Shown in pieces: positions 46,360 to 55,321 of a stretch of DNA of 64,000 bases. The DNA is taken from the NCBI RefSeq assembly GCF_000385335.1, contig NZ_ARWA01000001.1, positions 3,426,001 through 3,490,000 of the forward strand, read 5' to 3'. The position numbers and the translations under genes were made by a program. A model generated the notes under the pieces. The model saw only the letters and a program-made list of their open reading frames with translations. It did not search any database and had not been told where the DNA came from. The DNA comes from Methyloferula stellata AR4. Lineage in GTDB: Bacteria > Pseudomonadota > Alphaproteobacteria > Rhizobiales > Beijerinckiaceae. The first letter of the stretch is position 1, and each line of letters begins with the position of its first letter.

Positions 46360-46632
46360 GGCATTTTCCTCTCAAAATTATTGTCGCGCGATCTCCTGCC
46401 AACGCGGTCGATCGGCCAATTCTCGCATCCGGTGGAGAATTCTGGCAGCAGCCTGAAAAAAATGAATCAATGCGTCTTTAAGTGGCCTCTGGCATGATCG
46501 ACGCGCGACCATGCCGAAAACGCCGCTCTTCCATTCTCCCTTTTAGCATGACAAGAGCATGATCGAATTTCTTAAACAAGGCGCGGCGCCAAGTGAAACC
46601 GGCCCTACAGCGCGCGGCCGAGTAAGGCGTCT

Positions 46633-47595
46633 TTATCGCCCGTGAAAAACCGGGACGCGATGTTCGGCTTCCGCCCTTCGGCCCTCGTTAAAATCTTCGG
46701 TCCGGTAAAGCGCGCCATATTGCGCACTCAGCCTGTAAAGCGCATCAGCCTCCGCCATGTCGATCGCAAGATGCGCCGAAACCAGACTCGCCTTGATGCC
46801 GAGCGGGCCGCAGCTCGCGATCTTGTTTGCCAAGGCGATCGCGTGCGCAAACGCCAGTTCCGGCGTGGCGGCGACCTCCTGCACGGTCCCCATGCGCAAG
46901 GCTTCCTGTGCCGTCCAATGGTCGCCGGTCAAAATATAGCGCATCGCATTGCCCCATCCCGCCTCGCGGACGAAGCGAACGGTCGAACCGCCGCCGGGAA
47001 AACGCCCGTGCGAGGTCTCGTCCTGGCCGAAGTCGGTATTCGCCGCGGCGATCCTTGTATCTGCGACAAGAAAGAGCTCATGCGCCATATTCCAACAGTC
47101 GCCATGAACGGCGGCGATGAGCGGTTTCGAGAGATTGGGCCTGCGCTTGGCCAGCGGATCGATCACGCCGTCGCCATCGACGCGCGGCTTATCGGCGGCG
47201 ACAAGCGCTTGAAAGGCATCTACGTCGATCCCGCGCGAAAAATGTTCGCCATGCCCGAAGAGAACCGCAGCGCGCAGAGACGGATCGTGATCGTAGTCAT
47301 AATAGGCTTGCGCCAATGATCGGAAGGCTTCCGGGTCGAGGCGGTTGTGGATATAGGGCCGGTTGATCCCGATGAGCACGATCATGTCGCGCCGCTCGAC
47401 CGTGATTTTTGCGCCGAGCCCGAGCGGGATATCTTCCATCCTGGTTTGAACCGAGGCCTCCGGAAGCGGCGCTACGGCTTCTTCCGCCGAAACCGCCGAG
47501 GCAGCGCTCAACATGCCGCGCAATCCAATAAGGCCGCCGACGGCGGCTGCCAATTTGAGAACGGACCTTCTCGCCGGAAATCGTGCCTCGCTCAT
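46633..47595 (-). CDS. Enoyl-CoA hydratase/isomerase-like protein with Tat signal
   Basis: About 320 residues from ATG 47595, behind GAGGGACGA; ATG 47610 would lie next to the operator. The first 38 residues form a twin-arginine signal (ARRSVLKLAAAVGGL...AVSAEE). The rest is a crotonase fold: GINRPYIHNRLDPEAF, LFGHGEHFSRGIDV (oxyanion loop), AAVHGDCWNMAHELFLVADTRIA, and GRFPGGGSTVRFVREAG. Crotonases are normally cytosolic and need CoA thioesters, so export is odd. Operator site B lies 23 bp upstream of the start. Confidence 0.83.
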   Translation of the reverse strand: MSEARFPARRSVLKLAAAVGGLIGLRGMLSAASAVSAEEAVAPLPEASVQTRMEDIPLGLGAKITVERRDMIVLIGINRPYIHNRLDPEAFRSLAQAYYDYDHDPSLRAAVLFGHGEHFSRGIDVDAFQALVAADKPRVDGDGVIDPLAKRRPNLSKPLIAAVHGDCWNMAHELFLVADTRIAAANTDFGQDETSHGRFPGGGSTVRFVREAGWGNAMRYILTGDHWTAQEALRMGTVQEVAATPELAFAHAIALANKIASCGPLGIKASLVSAHLAIDMAEADALYRLSAQYGALYRTEDFNEGRRAEAEHRVPVFHGR

Positions 47596-47618
47596 CGCTT
47601 CGTCCCTCATGCGGCATT

Positions 47619-47636
47619 TATTTGCATATACAAATA
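47619..47636. promoter_or_regulatory. Candidate MarR operator, site B
   Basis: TATTTGCATATACAAATA, a near-perfect 18-bp dyad. Its proximal edge is 23 nt from the ATG at 47595. It matches site A at 15 of 18 and site C at 14 of 18 positions. Confidence 0.65.
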
Positions 47637-47704
47637 ATTACCGCATGCCCTGTTGTGAAATAACGATCGCGTGAGACAAAAAGGCTGAGCTGGAGGCGCT
47701 GCTG

Positions 47705-48166
47705 TCAGGCTTCGCCCGCGGGACTTTTCTTTTCGAGCCCCGTCAACCGCTCGCGCAATGGGCTTGAAAGCCCATTCAGCCATTCATTTTCATGGCCCGG
47801 CACCGGCAGAACATGACCGAACTCGATCATATTTTCGGGCGGCAACTCGTTGAGATAGACCCATAGATCGTCAAGCGTGCAGCCGGCGATTTGGGCCGCA
47901 GCCGTTGCAATCCGGCGCGTCAATCTCAGTTTCTGTTCACCCGTGCGGCCGGCCCGCACATCGGCACGGATCCAGATCTGTCCAGATGGCGCGGGTTGAC
48001 CGCCAATGAAACAGTCGCCCGCCGGAAGCGATTGAAACACGACCTGAACCAGATATCGCGGCGCGTGCATTTCTTCGCTATGCGCCGCCGTGAGCTCTTC
48101 CGCCATGCGGTGCTTCTGTTCGGCCGAAAGCTGTCCGGCGAGGCTAAAGCAGACATAGGTAGGCAT
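47705..48166 (-). CDS. Tautomerase-superfamily protein, cis-CaaD-like
   Basis: A 153-residue protein starting MPTYVCFSLAGQLSAEQKHRMAEEL. Pro-1 becomes N-terminal after Met removal. LDDLWVYLNELPPENMIEFGHVLPVPGHENEWL fits the longer tautomerases related to cis-3-chloroacrylic acid dehalogenase (Tautomerase_3 type). The gene lies 27 bp after the second MarR gene on the same strand, likely in one operon. The physiological substrate is unknown. Confidence 0.82.
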   Translation of the reverse strand: MPTYVCFSLAGQLSAEQKHRMAEELTAAHSEEMHAPRYLVQVVFQSLPAGDCFIGGQPAPSGQIWIRADVRAGRTGEQKLRLTRRIATAAAQIAGCTLDDLWVYLNELPPENMIEFGHVLPVPGHENEWLNGLSSPLRERLTGLEKKSPAGEA

Positions 48167-48193
48167 TGCGAACCTCGAGATGCCGGAGAGATG

Positions 48194-48652
48194 TCAGGCC
48201 CTGCGCCCAAACGATTCCGTGAAATCCTCGGAGACGATGAAGGCGAGTGCCTTTCGCAGCGATAGTGTCTTCGTGGTTCCAAACGCCTTTTCGAAGTTTT
48301 TCTGCGCACGAAGCCAATATTTTTCTGACTCCGCCAATTTGGCTTTGCCGCGCTCGGTCAAGGCGACGATCCGGTTGCGGCGATCGTTCGGGTCGACTTT
48401 CACGCTCAAAAACCCGTCGCGCTCCAAGGGCTTCAGATTGTGAGCGAGCGCGCCGCGATCCATAACCAGGGCTTCGGCCAGTTCCCCCATCCCCGGAGTC
48501 CCTGCGCGTTTGATGTGGTTCAAAATGGCTCGCTGCGTCGTGCGCAATCCGCACGGCGCAAGCGCTTCGTCATAGAGCTGCGACACTTTCCGTGTCGCCT
48601 TGCGCAAGGCGGTACAACTGCACAGGCCCTGCCCGACGTTTTTCTCCGGCAC
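48194..48652 (-). CDS. MarR-family transcriptional regulator (second)
   Basis: About 152 residues from GTG 48652, seven bases after GGAG; a TTG at 48658 is in frame but only one base from GGAG. CSCTALRKATRKVSQLYDEALAPCGLRTTQRAIL and MGELAEALVMDRGALAHNLKPLERDGFLSVKVDPNDRRNRIVALTERGK form the winged helix. It is a paralog of the regulator at 17772-18221, with the same Cys-x-Cys near the N-terminus. It faces the tautomerase gene at 48769 across operator site C. Confidence 0.9.
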   Translation of the reverse strand: MPEKNVGQGLCSCTALRKATRKVSQLYDEALAPCGLRTTQRAILNHIKRAGTPGMGELAEALVMDRGALAHNLKPLERDGFLSVKVDPNDRRNRIVALTERGKAKLAESEKYWLRAQKNFEKAFGTTKTLSLRKALAFIVSEDFTESFGRRA

Positions 48653-48730
48653 TAGCAAGCTCCTATAGGTTTGTTAAGCCGCAATTTGAAGCGCAACTTG
48701 ACTCTTATCAGCACATGCAAATATTTTCAA

Positions 48731-48748
48731 TATATGCGTATGCAAGTA
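48731..48748. promoter_or_regulatory. Candidate MarR operator, site C
   Basis: TATATGCGTATGCAAGTA, the third instance of the motif. Its edge is 20 nt from the ATG at 48769. An extra half-site (ATGCAAAT at 48715-48722) lies just upstream, and ATATTTTCAA (48721-48730) also occurs beside site A (18354-18363). Confidence 0.55.
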
Positions 48749-48768
48749 TTTATGGAAAGGAAACATTC

Positions 48769-49152
48769 ATGCCTATCGTCCGGATCGAGCTTCAAAAAGG
48801 CAAGGATGACGCCTACCGGCGGGTGGCCGGTGAGGTGGTCTACGAAGCCATGGTGTCGGCGACAGGCGTTCCGAGGAACGATCATTTCCAGATCATAAGC
48901 GAACATAGCGCCGAGAATTTCATCTATGACGAGACTTATCTCGGCATCCGCCGCACGAGCGATTTGATCATGATCCAGATATTCTTCAACGAAGGCCGCA
49001 CGGTCGAGCAGAAGCGCACGCTCTACAAGACGATCGCGGACAGTTTGAGCAATAGGCTCAAGCTTCGTCCGGAAGATGTTTTCATCAATCTCATAGAAGC
49101 AAAACCGGAGAACTGGTCATTCGGCCTCGGCATCGCGCAATACGCGCCGTGA
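48769..49152 (+). CDS. Tautomerase-superfamily protein (Tautomerase_2 type), paralog 2
   Basis: A 127-residue protein. ATG 48769 follows GGAAAGG. It starts MPIVRIELQKGK (Pro-1), has IRRTSDLIMIQIFFNEGR with the likely active-site Arg, and ends ENWSFGLGIAQYAP. It parallels the 24192-24572 protein through its full length, especially the RTSDLIMIQI block and the last 30 residues. It is probably repressed by the divergent MarR protein through site C. Confidence 0.9.
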   Translation: MPIVRIELQKGKDDAYRRVAGEVVYEAMVSATGVPRNDHFQIISEHSAENFIYDETYLGIRRTSDLIMIQIFFNEGRTVEQKRTLYKTIADSLSNRLKLRPEDVFINLIEAKPENWSFGLGIAQYAP

Positions 49153-49277
49153 GCGAAGGCCTCGGCCCGCATAGGCATCCACGCCAGTTCATTGCCTTCA
49201 CGGCGGAAATGCTTTACCTGCCGAGAGGAAAGGCCATCCGTGCCAAATCGATGCGCCGCCAATCTAGGATGAGAGCC

Positions 49278-49517
49278 ATGGCTTCAACACCGACGCCAAT
49301 AGAGAACGCCAAATTGGTGCTGACGATTTATAAGCACTTCCGCAAAAGATCAGGCGAAGTCCTGTGGGCTGAAAACTTTCAGACCTATGTGAAGGAAAAC
49401 TCTCTAAACCAAGAAGACGTCAAGAGCGGCTTGGTCTACGGATACGAGAACAAATGGTTCGAAGACGGCCCGAACGGGACGATCAAGCTCACGGCGGATG
49501 GCTTTAAAGAGATGTGA
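49278..49517 (+). CDS. Small hypothetical protein, winged-helix-like
   Basis: About 79 residues from ATG 49278 (MASTPTPIENAKLVL); ATG 49269 is an alternative. The pattern KLVLTIYKHFRKRSGEVL...YVKENSLNQEDVKSGLVYGYENKWFEDG...IKLTADGFKEM resembles a small winged-helix unit with a C-terminal TADG wing. It ends 12 bp before the convergent transporter gene. Function unknown. Confidence 0.6.
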   Translation: MASTPTPIENAKLVLTIYKHFRKRSGEVLWAENFQTYVKENSLNQEDVKSGLVYGYENKWFEDGPNGTIKLTADGFKEM

Positions 49518-49529
49518 TGCGCTTCGGCC

Positions 49530-50720
49530 CTATTGGCTGGCCAAGCTCTTCCGTAACGTGAATTGAGCGACGATAAAAGCAGCCGCCGCGCAGGCGCCGA
49601 TACCGATCAGCATGGGCGCAGGCGTGCCATTCGCAAAGAAGCCGGCAATGGCCATGATCGCGGCGCCTACGACCATCTGCAGGGATCCCATCAGCGCCGA
49701 CGCCGTGCCTGCGATTGCGCCATGATGCTCCAATGAGAGAACGGCGGTCGTCGGGATGACGAGGCCGAGAAACCCATATCCGACAAACAAGAAAGCCATC
49801 ATCATCGGAAGGCTGTCGGCGCCGAAACCCACGAGGACCGCAAGGCTGGTCATGGTTAGGGCAAACCCTATGACCGCGACCCTGATGACCGGCGCAAGAC
49901 CGAACCTGCGTGTGAGCAAACCGGTCAGCTGGCAAAAGCCGAAGAATGAAGCGGCATTGAGCGCGAAGCAGAGGCTGAAACCACTGGGGCTCAGACCGTA
50001 ATAATTGATCAGCACATAGGCCGCGCTGCCGAGGTAGACGAAGAAAGCCGAGACGCCAAGCGAGCCGACGAGCGTCAGGCCGATGAACTCGGGATCTACG
50101 AGCAGGCGTTTATAGGCTTTGAACGCGCCGCGCCACGAGCTCTCGCCCCTTTTCTCCGGCTGATGTGTTTCCTTGAGTTCCGCTACCGCGAGAACAAGAC
50201 CAAGCGCCGCCGCGAGCGTCAGGATGATAAAGACGCCGCGCCAGCCGAAGGCCGCGATCACGAAGCTGCCGGTCAACGGCGCCAGGATCGGAGAGATGCT
50301 GACGACCAGCATGAGCAGCGACATCAGCCTGGTCGCATCGTGGCCCGTGTGCATGTCGCGCACGATCGCGCGCGGGATCACCATGCCAGCGCAAGCGCCG
50401 AAGGCCTGGATCACCCTGAAGCCGATGAGGACTTCGATGTTTGGCGCAAGCGCGCAACCGATGCTGCCTAATGCGAAGATGGCCAGTCCCGCATAAATAG
50501 GCGGCTTACGTCCGACCATGTCGCTCAAGGGACCATAAAAAAGCTGGCACAAGCCGAGGGTCACGAATGAGGCGATGAGGGTGATCTGTACGGCGCCGGG
50601 CGTGGCATTGAGGCTCGCTCCCATTGATGGAAGCGCCGGCAAATACATGTCGATTGAAAAAGGCCCGACGGCGGTGATGAGGCCGAGGACCACGGCCATG
50701 CGCAAGAAGGAAGGTTTCAC
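49530..50720 (-). CDS. Bcr/CflA-family drug efflux MFS transporter
   Basis: A 396-residue protein with 12 membrane helices. Family marks: GPFSIDMYLPALPSMGASLNATPGAVQ in helix 1, PLSDMVGRKPPIYAGL (the MFS loop 2-3 motif), FGACAGMVIPRAIVRDMH (motif C-like helix 5). It exports drugs or other small compounds with proton exchange in the inner membrane. The exact substrate is not shown. It lies 89 bp from the ABC-F gene. Confidence 0.92.
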   Translation of the reverse strand: MKPSFLRMAVVLGLITAVGPFSIDMYLPALPSMGASLNATPGAVQITLIASFVTLGLCQLFYGPLSDMVGRKPPIYAGLAIFALGSIGCALAPNIEVLIGFRVIQAFGACAGMVIPRAIVRDMHTGHDATRLMSLLMLVVSISPILAPLTGSFVIAAFGWRGVFIILTLAAALGLVLAVAELKETHQPEKRGESSWRGAFKAYKRLLVDPEFIGLTLVGSLGVSAFFVYLGSAAYVLINYYGLSPSGFSLCFALNAASFFGFCQLTGLLTRRFGLAPVIRVAVIGFALTMTSLAVLVGFGADSLPMMMAFLFVGYGFLGLVIPTTAVLSLEHHGAIAGTASALMGSLQMVVGAAIMAIAGFFANGTPAPMLIGIGACAAAAFIVAQFTLRKSLASQ

Positions 50721-50809
50721 TGGGAGCGAATTGAACCTGGAACTGTGGCGAAGCGAAGGAAGAAGGCTTCGCCGACGAAAACTAAGGCGATCGCGCCGAT
50801 TTTGCAGGC

Positions 50810-52438
50810 TCAGCTATGCAAGCCCGGCGCCTCCTGGCCCGTGCGGGCCACATATTCCGTATAACCGCCGCCGTAATTGTGAATGCCCTCCGGCGTCAGT
50901 TCGAGCACCCGGTTGGACAAAGCGGCGAGGAAATGCCGGTCGTGCGAGACGAACAGCATGGTGCCCTCATATTGCGATAGCGCCGTGATCAGCATCTCCT
51001 TCGTTGCCATGTCGAGATGGTTTGTCGGCTCGTCAAGCACGAGGAAATTCGGCGGGTCGTAGAGCATCTTCGCCATGACCAAGCGGGCTTTCTCGCCGCC
51101 CGAAAGAAACCGGCATTTCTTCTCCACGTCGTCGCCGGAGAATCCGAAGGCGCCGGCGAGCGAACGCAATGAGCCCTGGTTGGCCTGGGGAAACGAATCC
51201 TCCAGCGACTGAAATATGGTGCGGTCGCCGTCGAGCAGATCCATGGCGTGCTGCGCGAAATAGCCCATCTTCACGCTGCCGCCCACGGCGATCGTGCCTT
51301 CGTCCGGCTGGGCAAAGCCCGTCACCAGTTTCAAGAGCGTCGATTTGCCGGCGCCATTGACGCCCATGACGCACCAGCGCTCCTTGCGGCTCACCGCAAA
51401 GTTCAATCCTTCGTATATGTTTTTGGAACCATAGCTCTTGTGCACGTTCTTCAGACTGACGACGTCGTCGCCCGAACGCGGCGCCGGCTGAAACTCGAAT
51501 AAAACAGTCTGGCGGCGTTTGGGCGGCTCGACCTTTTCGATCTTATCCAGTTTCTTCACGCGGCTCTGCACCTGCGCGGCGTGCGAGGCGCGCGCCTTGA
51601 AGCGCTCGATGAACTTGATTTCCTTGGCAAGCATCGCTTGCTGGCGTTCGAACTGGGCCTGTTGCTGTTTCTCGTTCTGCGCGCGTTGCTGCTCGTAGAA
51701 CTCGTAATTGCCCGAATAGGTCGTGAGCCCGCCGCCATCGATCTCCACCACCTTGGAGACGATGCGGTTCATGAACTCACGGTCGTGCGAGGTCATCAGC
51801 AAGGCGCCCTCGTAGCCTTTGAGGAATTGCTCCAGCCAGATGAGGCTTTCCAAGTCGAGATGGTTGCTCGGCTCGTCGAGCAGCATGGCGTCGGGCCGCA
51901 TGAGAAGGATGCGGCCAAGCGCGACGCGCATCTTCCAGCCGCCGGACAACGCGCCGACGTCGCCGTCCATCATCTCCTGGCTGAAGGAGAGCCCCGCCAG
52001 GACTTCACGTGCCCGGCCTTCAAGAGCATAGCCGTCGAGTTCCTCGAAGCGCCCCTGGACCTCGCCATATCGCTCGACAAGCTGTTCGATCTCGTCGAGC
52101 CGGTCTGGATCGCCCATGGCCGCCTCGAGTTCCGCCAATTCGGCCGCGACCGCGCTCACCGGGCCTGCACCGTCCATCACCTCGGAGACAGCGCTGCGGC
52201 CCGACATCTCGCCGACGTCCTGGCTGAAATAGCCGATGGTGACGCCGCGATCGATCCCGACCAAGCCCTCGTCCGGCTGCTCCTGTCCCGTCATCATCCG
52301 AAACAGCGTCGTCTTGCCAGCCCCGTTAGGACCGACGAGACCCACCTTCTCGCCCTTTTGGAGCGCCGCGGAGGCCTCGATAAAGAGGATCTGGGAGCCG
52401 TTCTGCTTGCTGATGTTTTCGAGGCGAATCATTGGCAC
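50810..52438 (-). CDS. ABC-F family ATPase (YbiT-like)
   Basis: A 542-residue soluble protein with two ABC domains and no membrane part. Walker A motifs are GLVGPNGAGKTTLF and MGVNGAGKSTLL. ABC signatures are ALSGGWKMRVALGR and LSGGEKARLVMAK. Walker B motifs are MLLDEPSNHLDLESL and LVLDEPTNHLDMATK. A charged linker of about 80 residues (residues 245-325, rich in Gln/Lys) joins them, as in ribosome-binding ABC-F proteins. It probably acts on stalled or starting ribosomes rather than in transport. Confidence 0.94.
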   Translation of the reverse strand: MPMIRLENISKQNGSQILFIEASAALQKGEKVGLVGPNGAGKTTLFRMMTGQEQPDEGLVGIDRGVTIGYFSQDVGEMSGRSAVSEVMDGAGPVSAVAAELAELEAAMGDPDRLDEIEQLVERYGEVQGRFEELDGYALEGRAREVLAGLSFSQEMMDGDVGALSGGWKMRVALGRILLMRPDAMLLDEPSNHLDLESLIWLEQFLKGYEGALLMTSHDREFMNRIVSKVVEIDGGGLTTYSGNYEFYEQQRAQNEKQQQAQFERQQAMLAKEIKFIERFKARASHAAQVQSRVKKLDKIEKVEPPKRRQTVLFEFQPAPRSGDDVVSLKNVHKSYGSKNIYEGLNFAVSRKERWCVMGVNGAGKSTLLKLVTGFAQPDEGTIAVGGSVKMGYFAQHAMDLLDGDRTIFQSLEDSFPQANQGSLRSLAGAFGFSGDDVEKKCRFLSGGEKARLVMAKMLYDPPNFLVLDEPTNHLDMATKEMLITALSQYEGTMLFVSHDRHFLAALSNRVLELTPEGIHNYGGGYTEYVARTGQEAPGLHS

Positions 52439-52553
52439 ACGGGATTTGGGCGCGGAGGGAACCTGGAAAAGCTGCGGCGCCCTTATGCCACGTGTCGTAC
52501 CGGATTAAGAGTGCTCCCGACCGCGACAAGACGCGCCACGGCAGCCGACTCGG

Positions 52554-53711
52554 TTACCGTCCAAGCATCGCGTCGCCGAGCCGAAGCGGCATCGCCAAGA
52601 TATCGCCGGCGGAATCAACCTGGAACACACCCGGCGCGCTGCCCCCCGCCCCCGTTTCGCCGTTGCGCGCGATTTGTTCCAGCTCCGGCAGAGCCTCTAT
52701 GAATTTGCTGTGACCGAGAAAATCGCCGCCCTGAACGTGCGACAGATCGACGACCTTCAGATCATATCGCTCGATCGCCGCCTGTGCTCTCGGGTTCTCG
52801 ACCAAGGCGTTGCCGACGCGGGATATGTCGCCCGCGATGCGCTGCGAGGCCGCGAGCGCCAGATCGTTCCGCGACAGCGCGACGATAATGGGCCGCTTCA
52901 ACTTTCCGATCACATCGAGCTGCGACACGAAAACGTCGACATCTATATCCGGTGACAGCAAGACGACATTTCCGAGCTTCTCAAGGAAGGGCGATTTCGC
53001 GCGAAGCTTGGCCTGCCGCAGGGTTTCGACAGCGAGCCAATTGCCCATGCTATGCGCAACGAGATTGATCGTCTTGACCTTGGGAATGCGGGCGATCTCG
53101 TTCAAAACCTGTTCCAGATAATCGCGCGAATAGGTCGAACTCTCCCGGTCCGCCACATAGCCAGTCAATGTCCCGAATGACGGCCATGCAAAGAGAACGG
53201 TCGTTTCATCATAGCCACGGTCGGCCTTGAGTTGCGCCATGCGGAAGACCGCTTCCTGATAATTCGTATTATAACCATGCACGAAGACGAGGACATTGCC
53301 GTCCTCGCTCTTTTTGGCCTCCATCTGTTGTGCGATGGCCGCGGAAAAACTGCCCTCATCCAGCGGGCGCCCGCTGCTGACGACAAAGTCCTTTTGAGGA
53401 TTTCCCGGCGTCTGGGAAGGCCATTCGATCTGGCCCGCGACATGGCTCGGCGGCAGCGAAATGGCATATTGTTCGTAATTGACGCCATGCGCCCGGCCAT
53501 TGGTGAAAAACACCTCCGAGTCTTCCGCGCGCTGGCGTGTGGTGGCGGCTAGGATGGCAACGGTTTTGCCGCCTTCGACCGAGGAAGCGACGGGAATGAG
53601 GACATTGCTCGACGGCCTTGCGGCGCAGCCGGCGGCTGCGAGCCCGATCAAGGTTAACGCAATGACTACATTGAGCCGCGAAGATTTGCTCGCGGCGCTT
53701 CTACTGTCCAT
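52554..53711 (-). CDS. DUF900-type alpha/beta hydrolase lipoprotein
   Basis: A 385-residue protein. A signal peptide ends in the lipobox LAAAGC near residue 28, so it is likely a lipoprotein. The hydrolase part has VFVHGYNTNYQEAVFRMAQL, then the elbow LVAHSMGNWLAVETL with the catalytic Ser. SPDIDVDVFVSQL follows, with an acid and a late His in GHSKFIEALP. These proteins are esterase-like; the substrate is unknown. Confidence 0.88.
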   Translation of the reverse strand: MDSRSAASKSSRLNVVIALTLIGLAAAGCAARPSSNVLIPVASSVEGGKTVAILAATTRQRAEDSEVFFTNGRAHGVNYEQYAISLPPSHVAGQIEWPSQTPGNPQKDFVVSSGRPLDEGSFSAAIAQQMEAKKSEDGNVLVFVHGYNTNYQEAVFRMAQLKADRGYDETTVLFAWPSFGTLTGYVADRESSTYSRDYLEQVLNEIARIPKVKTINLVAHSMGNWLAVETLRQAKLRAKSPFLEKLGNVVLLSPDIDVDVFVSQLDVIGKLKRPIIVALSRNDLALAASQRIAGDISRVGNALVENPRAQAAIERYDLKVVDLSHVQGGDFLGHSKFIEALPELEQIARNGETGAGGSAPGVFQVDSAGDILAMPLRLGDAMLGR

Positions 53712-53796
53712 CGGTGGCCCCCGTGTCCAATCCGATGATTACACCATATTTGTTAAAATAGGCCGCTTGAATTCAGCGTGACGGTCGCAGGCTGCT

Positions 53797-54069
53797 TTAG
53801 TCGAATACCACGCCAAGGCCTTCTTGCGCAAAGACCACTTCGATCGCCTGCAGCAATTGATGCAGATCGTCGATCTCGAAAGGATCCTTGTCGTGCGGCG
53901 CGTCCCAGCCGGTGATGTCGTCGAGATAGACGATCACATCCGTATCGTCGTCTTCCTCATCGAAATCATTGACGCAGCATCTGACCGTCATCGTCCGGTG
54001 GCCATGGGTAATACGGATCGCGCCTTCAACGATGACGACCGCGAAATCGGCCTTCTCGGTTTTCGACAT
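53797..54069 (-). CDS. Acidic hypothetical protein downstream of mutY
   Basis: About 90 residues from ATG 54069 (MSKTEKADF), four bases after the mutY stop; ATG 54096 would overlap mutY. It is strongly acidic, with an Asp/Glu-rich centre (CCVNDFDEEDDDTDVIVYLDDI) and a predicted strand-rich start. Likely co-transcribed with mutY. Function unknown. Confidence 0.65.
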   Translation of the reverse strand: MSKTEKADFAVVIVEGAIRITHGHRTMTVRCCVNDFDEEDDDTDVIVYLDDITGWDAPHDKDPFEIDDLHQLLQAIEVVFAQEGLGVVFD

Positions 54070-54073
54070 AGAC

Positions 54074-55168
54074 TCAAACCTTATTTTGCCGCGCAAGCGC
54101 GACGACCTTCCGCATCAAGCTCGGAAGAGCTTCCCCATCGAGCGCCTCGGCACTCACCCAGCGGCAGCCTTCGGGTGGAGGCGTGTTTTGCGGCACATCG
54201 GCGATAAAGACGGACAGCGTCAAGGCAAAATGCGTGAACACGTGTTCGACCGTCCCTGCGAGCTTGCGATAGGAGGTCAGCACGGGCGCCTCCTGCAGGG
54301 CCTGGGCGATGTCGAAATCGCCCGACCATTGCGTGCCGGGAATTTCCGTCATGCCACCGAGCAAGCCCTTGGGCGGACGCGTGCGCACCAAAACCGCGCC
54401 GTCGGCGCGGCGCAGGAAAAAGGCAGCGCCGCGGCGCGATGGGCGTGCGGGTTTGGGTGCCTTGCGTGGATATGTTTCGGCCTTGCCCAAGGCCTGTGCC
54501 TTGCAGCTGGGCCGCAAAGGACAAAGCGCGCAGGCGGGACTGCGCGGGGTGCAGATGGTCGCGCCCAAATCCATCATGGCCTGCGCATAATCGCCCGGCC
54601 GCACGTCAGGCGTCAGCAGATCGGCTTTGGTTTTGATCAGAGACTTCGCGCCGGGCAGCGGCTCTTCGATCGCAAAGAGCCGCGCGATGACGCGTTCGAC
54701 ATTGCCGTCGACGACGGTGGCGCGCCGGTCAAAGGCGATGGCCGCGATGGCAGCGGCCGTATAGGGTCCGATGCCCGGCAGAGCCAGAAGCGTCTCTTCG
54801 CGATCCGGGAAAACCCCGCCGTGCTGGCTGGCCACCGCTTTGGCACAAGCGTGCAGATTGCGCGCGCGGGAATAGTATCCTAATCCCGCCCATTGTTTCA
54901 TGATCTCTTCCGTAGGCGCCGCGGCCAAAAGTCCGACCGCCGGCCAGCGCGCGAGAAAAGCCAGAAAGTAGGCTTTGACCGCCGCGACGGTCGTCTGCTG
55001 AAGCATGATTTCGGAGAGCCAGACGGCATAAGCATCCGGGCGCTGACCGGGCAGAGCGCGCCAGGGCAAGATCCGGCGATTGCGGTCGTACCAGGCAAGA
55101 AGCTCCGGCGCGATCCGGGCTGCGGCCATGGGCTGATCGGCCAAGGGCCTGTCGGCAAGATCATACAT
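54074..55168 (-). CDS. mutY: A/G-specific adenine glycosylase
   Basis: A 364-residue protein. WLSEIMLQQTTVAAV holds the catalytic Glu. LPGIGPYTAAAIAAIAFDRRATVVDGNVERV is the helix-hairpin-helix with the catalytic Asp. The [4Fe-4S] loop is CTPRSPACALCPLRPSC (C-x6-C-x2-C-x5-C). The C-terminal NUDIX-like domain (LGGMTEIPGTQWSG) reads 8-oxoG opposite A. It removes adenine from 8-oxoG:A pairs. It is the head of the conserved mutY-dciA-dsbA-smc neighbourhood, on the opposite strand to the rest. Confidence 0.96.
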   Translation of the reverse strand: MYDLADRPLADQPMAAARIAPELLAWYDRNRRILPWRALPGQRPDAYAVWLSEIMLQQTTVAAVKAYFLAFLARWPAVGLLAAAPTEEIMKQWAGLGYYSRARNLHACAKAVASQHGGVFPDREETLLALPGIGPYTAAAIAAIAFDRRATVVDGNVERVIARLFAIEEPLPGAKSLIKTKADLLTPDVRPGDYAQAMMDLGATICTPRSPACALCPLRPSCKAQALGKAETYPRKAPKPARPSRRGAAFFLRRADGAVLVRTRPPKGLLGGMTEIPGTQWSGDFDIAQALQEAPVLTSYRKLAGTVEHVFTHFALTLSVFIADVPQNTPPPEGCRWVSAEALDGEALPSLMRKVVALARQNKV

Positions 55169-55321
55169 GGGCCCGGTTTAGCCGCATCGAGCCGATCCGC
55201 ATAGGCCATCCCCCACCGCTCGGGCGGAAGGTTGTGAAAGACGCCTCGCATCTGCTGCCTAAAGAGTGCGCAACGCATTTTACCACATTCGCGGGCCACC
55301 GCTTCGGGTCTATAAAAGCCC

